The translations under genes were made by a program, and so were the position numbers. This document shows positions 60,848-64,000 of a DNA stretch of 64,000 nucleotides, in pieces. The notes below the pieces were generated by a model. That model saw nothing but the letters and a program-made list of their open reading frames with translations. It searched no databases and was not told the origin of the DNA. The stretch is from JBDROU01 sp043809745 [NCBI: bacterium] (GTDB lineage Bacteria > Elusimicrobiota > JBDRMW01), in assembly GCA_043809745.1 (NCBI GenBank), contig JBDROU010000067.1, forward strand, positions 1 to 64,000, in the 5' to 3' direction. Numbering within the stretch: position 1 is the first letter of the stretch; each line of letters opens with the position of its first letter.

Positions 60848-63349
60848 TTAGCTTTTTACTGGTTTTGGGAATGGTGTTTGGCTAAATGTAATTCTTTTAT
60901 GTGAAGAATCATAATCAGCATAAATTTTTAATTTTTTTGCTTGTTTTCCTGAACCTTTTATCGAAATATTGAATTTTTTTGCCAGTATTTCTTCAGCAAG
61001 CAGGTCTTCAAGTGAACGTTGAATTGTCCTTTGCAGCGGTCTGGCGCCATAATGAGGATCAAAACCCTGTTCCAGCAAAAACTCCTTTGCCTTGTCTGAA
61101 ATCTCTATTTTTAATCCCTGTTGAACCAATCTTTTATCAACTCTGGCTAACATCAGCTCAAGTATTTCAGCCATATGATCTTTTTCTAATGGATGGAATA
61201 CAATTATTTCGTCAATCCTATTTAAGAATTCCGGATTAAAAGCTTTTTTAACCTCTTCCATTACTGTATCCTTCATAACACGGTATTCATGCTGCATGTC
61301 CTCTTGTACGAGAAATCCTAAAGATTTCCCTTTAGAGATTAATCTTGCACCAACATTTGAAGTCATTATAACTACCGTATTCTTAAAATTAACTTTATGA
61401 CCTAAATTATCCGACAGCACACCGTCATCCATAATCTGCAATAAAATATTAAAAACCTCCGGATGAGCTTTTTCGATTTCGTCTAATAATACCACAGAAT
61501 AAGGTTTTCTCCTTACTTGTTCGGAGAGTTGCCCGCCTTCCTCATATCCAACATAACCTGGGGGAGCGCCTATCAACCTGGAAACAGAGAATTTCTCCAT
61601 ATATTCGGACATATCCACTCTTATAACTGCATCATCATTCCCGAATAAAAACTCAGCCATTGCTCGAGCAAGTTCTGTCTTGCCAACACCTGTTGGTCCC
61701 AAAAAGATGAACGAACCAATCGGTTTTCTTGGATCCTGCAGACCAGTTCTTGAACGTCTTATAGCCTGGGACAGAACCTTTATAGCTTCATCCTGTCCGA
61801 TTATCCGTTTATGCAGCTCCTTTTCCATATGAAGTAATTTTTCAGATTCCTTTTCGGTTAACCTATTTACAGGAATCCCGGTCCATTTTGAAACAATGGA
61901 AGCAATATCCTCATCACTAATAGTAGGCTGAGCCTGCTCTCTTTTCTCCCTCCACTTCCTTTTTTCTTCCTCAAGAGATTTTCTCAATTCCTTTTCTGAA
62001 TCGCGGAATTTCGCTGCTTTCTCGTATTCCTGTGAAGCTATAGAATCATCCTTTGATTTAGCAAGCTCCTCTATCTCAGATTCTTTTGTTTTTAACTCAT
62101 CAGGCAGCTGAGACACCATTAACCGCGCTCTGCTGCCGGCTTCATCTATTAAATCAATCGCTTTATCAGGAAGATATCGATCTGAAATATATCTATCAGA
62201 AAGTTGGGCGGCTCCCGCTAACGCAGCAGAAGTAAATTTTACTTTATGATGGGACTCATATTTGTCCTTTAAACCCTCAAGAATCTCTATGGTTTGCTCA
62301 ACAGTCGGAGGATCAACATTAATCGGCTGGAAACGTCTTTCAAGGGCTGCATCATGCTCAATATGTTTGCGGTACTCGTCTAATGTCGTAGCACCTATAC
62401 ACTGCAGCTCGCCGCGTGACAAAGCAGGTTTGAGCATATTCGACGCGTCTATAGCCCCTTCTGCGGCGCCCGCCCCAATTACTGTGTGAAGCTCATCGAT
62501 AAATATTATTATCGAATTCTTGGAACGCCTGATTTCCTCCATAATATTTTTTAATCTTTGCTCAAACTCCCCTCTATATTTAGTTCCGGCAACAACAGCG
62601 GCTAAATCTAAAGTCATAACGCGTTTGTTATGCAGTAATTCCGGGATATCCCCCTTTGAAATTTTTTGAGCAAGCCCCTCAACTATAGCGGTTTTTCCAA
62701 CACCGGGATCGCCAATTAAAACAGGATTGTTCTTCGTTCTGCGGGACAATATCTGAATCAACCGCTCTATCTCCATTTCCCTGCCAATTACAGGATCAAG
62801 TTTATTTTCCCGGGAAAGTACCGTTAAATCTCTGCCAAATTCATCCAGTGTTGGTGTTTTTGATTTAGTCGGCCTTGACTGACCTGATTGAATATTATCC
62901 AAAGGAACCTGAGCTTCACCAAGAAGATTTATTACTTCTTCCTTTACTAATTCCAATCTGATGCCGATATTTTCAAGCACTCTCGCGGCTACACCCTCTT
63001 CCTCGCGTATAAGCCCCAACAGCAGATGCTCTGTTCCAACATAGTTATGACCCATGTTCTGAGCTTCTTCTACAGCTAATTCTAAAACCTTCTTTGCGCG
63101 CGGGGTAAAAGGTATCTCCCCTAATAAAAGTACATTATCTCCGGTACCAACTATCTTTTCTATTTCGTTGCGGACCCTGCGAAGATCGACTCCAAGATTG
63201 GCCAATACCTGAGCTGCAACCCCTTCTCCCAAAGCAATTAAACCAAGCAAAATATGTTCCGTGCCTACATAATCGTGATTTAAACGTTTTGCTTCTTCTT
63301 GCGCAATTAATATCACTCTTTGAGCTCGTTCAGTAAATCTATTTGGCAT
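60848..63349 (-). CDS. clpC: AAA+ unfoldase ClpC
   Basis: Hsp100 unfoldase that feeds substrates to ClpP. The 833-residue protein has two N-terminal Clp repeats (about 1-145), AAA-1 with Walker [14 protein letters not shown] (about 213-225), a UVR motif ([18 protein letters not shown], about 430-447) in the middle domain, which marks ClpC rather than ClpA or ClpB, and AAA-2 with [17 protein letters not shown] (about 550-566). No mcsA, mcsB or ctsR lies beside it, unlike in Firmicutes. Only a weak ribosome site. Confidence 0.95.
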   Translation of the reverse strand: MPNRFTERAQRVILIAQEEAKRLNHDYVGTEHILLGLIALGEGVAAQVLANLGVDLRRVRNEIEKIVGTGDNVLLLGEIPFTPRAKKVLELAVEEAQNMGHNYVGTEHLLLGLIREEEGVAARVLENIGIRLELVKEEVINLLGEAQVPLDNIQSGQSRPTKSKTPTLDEFGRDLTVLSRENKLDPVIGREMEIERLIQILSRRTKNNPVLIGDPGVGKTAIVEGLAQKISKGDIPELLHNKRVMTLDLAAVVAGTKYRGEFEQRLKNIMEEIRRSKNSIIIFIDELHTVIGAGAAEGAIDASNMLKPALSRGELQCIGATTLDEYRKHIEHDAALERRFQPINVDPPTVEQTIEILEGLKDKYESHHKVKFTSAALAGAAQLSDRYISDRYLPDKAIDLIDEAGSRARLMVSQLPDELKTKESEIEELAKSKDDSIASQEYEKAAKFRDSEKELRKSLEEEKRKWREKREQAQPTISDEDIASIVSKWTGIPVNRLTEKESEKLLHMEKELHKRIIGQDEAIKVLSQAIRRSRTGLQDPRKPIGSFIFLGPTGVGKTELARAMAEFLFGNDDAVIRVDMSEYMEKFSVSRLIGAPPGYVGYEEGGQLSEQVRRKPYSVVLLDEIEKAHPEVFNILLQIMDDGVLSDNLGHKVNFKNTVVIMTSNVGARLISKGKSLGFLVQEDMQHEYRVMKDTVMEEVKKAFNPEFLNRIDEIIVFHPLEKDHMAEILELMLARVDKRLVQQGLKIEISDKAKEFLLEQGFDPHYGARPLQRTIQRSLEDLLAEEILAKKFNISIKGSGKQAKKLKIYADYDSSHKRITFSQTPFPKPVKS

Positions 63350-63428
63350 ATTAGTTCTCTTTTCTTAAACTGTATTTTGCATCTTACTTTGTTTCTAACA
63401 TATATTACAATTCTTTGTTCCTATTATC

Positions 63429-63457
63429 TATATATTATAAATTTCAATTTTCTGCAA
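63429..63457 (-). promoter_or_regulatory. Possible promoter of clpC
   Basis: Minus strand -35 TTGCAG (63452-63457), 17-base spacer, -10 TATATA (63429-63434), in the 117-base gap after the aminotransferase gene. It would give a leader of about 70 bases. No CIRCE or CtsR-type repeat is visible. Confidence 0.35.
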
Positions 63458-63466
63458 TAGTTAATT

Positions 63467-64000
63467 TTACCTTTTATAAACCGGAACTCCTGTAGATTTT
63501 GTCAGTTTTCTAAACTCCTTAATTAGTCTTAAAGTTATATGTCCTGGTTTTCCAGAACCAATATTCCTGTTATCGACCCTTACAACCGGGATTACCTCCG
63601 CCGCAGTTCCAGTTAAGAAACACTCGTCTGCTGTATAGACATGGTAACGTGTAAAAACATCTTCTCTTACTTTTAATTTTAACTTTTTTTCTGCCAGTTC
63701 AATAACAACCTGCCGGGTTATTCCATTTAATGCCCCAACCCAGGATGGAGGAGTAATTAACTTATTCTTTGAAATTATGAATATATTATCTCCTGTACAT
63801 TCAGCAACGTAACCTTGATAATTCAGCATAATGGCTTCTTGGACATTGCTGCGTATAGCTTCAACCTTCGCCATTATGTTATTTAAGTAATTCAACGATT
63901 TTATATTTGGATCTAAAGCTTCCGGGATATTTCGCTTAGTTGCAACTGTAACGACTTCAAGCCCCCGTTCATAAAGTTTTTCTGGATATAATTGAATTTT
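63467..64000 (-). CDS. ilvE: Class IV aminotransferase, branched-chain amino acid aminotransferase-like (partial)
   Basis: PLP enzyme that transaminates branched-chain (or D-) amino acids. Only the C-terminal 177 residues or so lie in the window, and the frame stays open to the right edge, so the start is outside. The PLP-lysine region PNIKSLNYLNNIMAK is visible, with the Lys codon at 63899-63901. AIMLNYQGYVAECTGDNIF and the C-terminal CFLTGTAAEVIPV follow, as in class IV BCATs. A TTG at 63895 should not be taken as the start, because conserved sequence continues upstream of it. D-amino acid transaminase is the main alternative. Confidence 0.87.
   Translation of the reverse strand, partial: KIQLYPEKLYERGLEVVTVATKRNIPEALDPNIKSLNYLNNIMAKVEAIRSNVQEAIMLNYQGYVAECTGDNIFIISKNKLITPPSWVGALNGITRQVVIELAEKKLKLKVREDVFTRYHVYTADECFLTGTAAEVIPVVRVDNRNIGSGKPGHITLRLIKEFRKLTKSTGVPVYKR

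Noticed and set aside
63467-63895. A complete 142-residue protein starting at TTG 63895
   Set aside because: Conserved aminotransferase sequence, including the PLP-lysine segment, continues in frame to the window edge, so this is the 3' part of a larger gene.
1-64000. CRISPR array, prophage, toxin-antitoxin or restriction system
   Set aside because: No regularly spaced repeats, integrase, att-like duplication, phage structural gene or small two-gene toxin module is recognisable anywhere in the window.

Overview
The window is a dense, AT-rich stretch of chromosome from a bacterium with two membranes. The evidence is complete lipid A genes (lpxA, B, C, D, I), BamA, an Skp/OmpH chaperone, TamB, an MsbA-type exporter and a type IV pilus with an outer-membrane secretin. 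Gene order (yceD-rpmF-plsX-fabHDG-acpP-fabF-rnc, pilMNOPQ, lpxD-lpxC-fabZ-lpxA-lpxI-Gfo/Idh-lpxB), the LpxI-type hydrolase and the protein sequences suggest an uncultured environmental phylum. Omnitrophota or a neighbour in the PVC superphylum is my best guess; that is inference and was not checked by any search. Apart from a 5'-truncated fragment at the left edge and rpmB, every gene lies on the minus strand, so the text below follows transcription from high to low coordinates. I see no rRNA, tRNA, CRISPR array or intact insertion sequence, and no gene-free stretch longer than about 240 bases.

Region A (64000 down to about 40230) is envelope assembly. A partial class IV aminotransferase and clpC are followed by tamB, a GT39-like membrane protein, bamA, ompH, lpxD, lpxC, fabZ, lpxA, lpxI, a Gfo/Idh oxidoreductase that may be GnnA, lpxB, an MsbA-like exporter, then thiS, thiG and a PorV-like barrel protein. 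Spacing is tight from bamA to the barrel protein, so this is probably one long transcript.

Region B (40190 to about 24150) starts with rpmB, the only complete rightward gene, and recG, coaD and pta. Then comes the full type IV pilus set: pilB, pilT, pilC, major pilin, prepilin peptidase, a HAMP-only membrane protein, pilM, N, O, P, Q and a TPR membrane protein. Several recognisable sigma70-type promoters and two strong hairpin terminators punctuate it.

Region C (23993 to 10403) is a surface-polysaccharide locus: a Wzy-type polymerase/ligase with a TPR tail, a GT2, a flippase-like UPF0104 membrane protein, an asparagine-synthase-like amidotransferase, two GT4 enzymes, a UDP-sugar dehydrogenase, a large membrane glycosyltransferase, a WecA-like initiating transferase and an FAD oxidoreductase. 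No Wzx flippase is visible.

Region D (10287 to 240) is lipid synthesis: a clear promoter, then yceD-rpmF-plsX-fabH-fabD-fabG-acpP-fabF-rnc, and after that an acyl-CoA dehydrogenase with EtfB and a ferredoxin-fused EtfA. The left edge holds a short 3' fragment that resembles a transposase tail, and a GGGTCAGGCCCTGA-type palindrome in which the etfA stop codon lies.

I did not find a wholly new multi-gene system. The points most worth a second look are the start codon problem of the UPF0104 protein, the pilin terminator that overlaps the start of the prepilin peptidase, the repeated 8-base CTTGACAA promoter element, the palindromes around the fatty-acid promoter, the HAMP-only pilus protein, and the mobile-type palindrome at the end of etfA.
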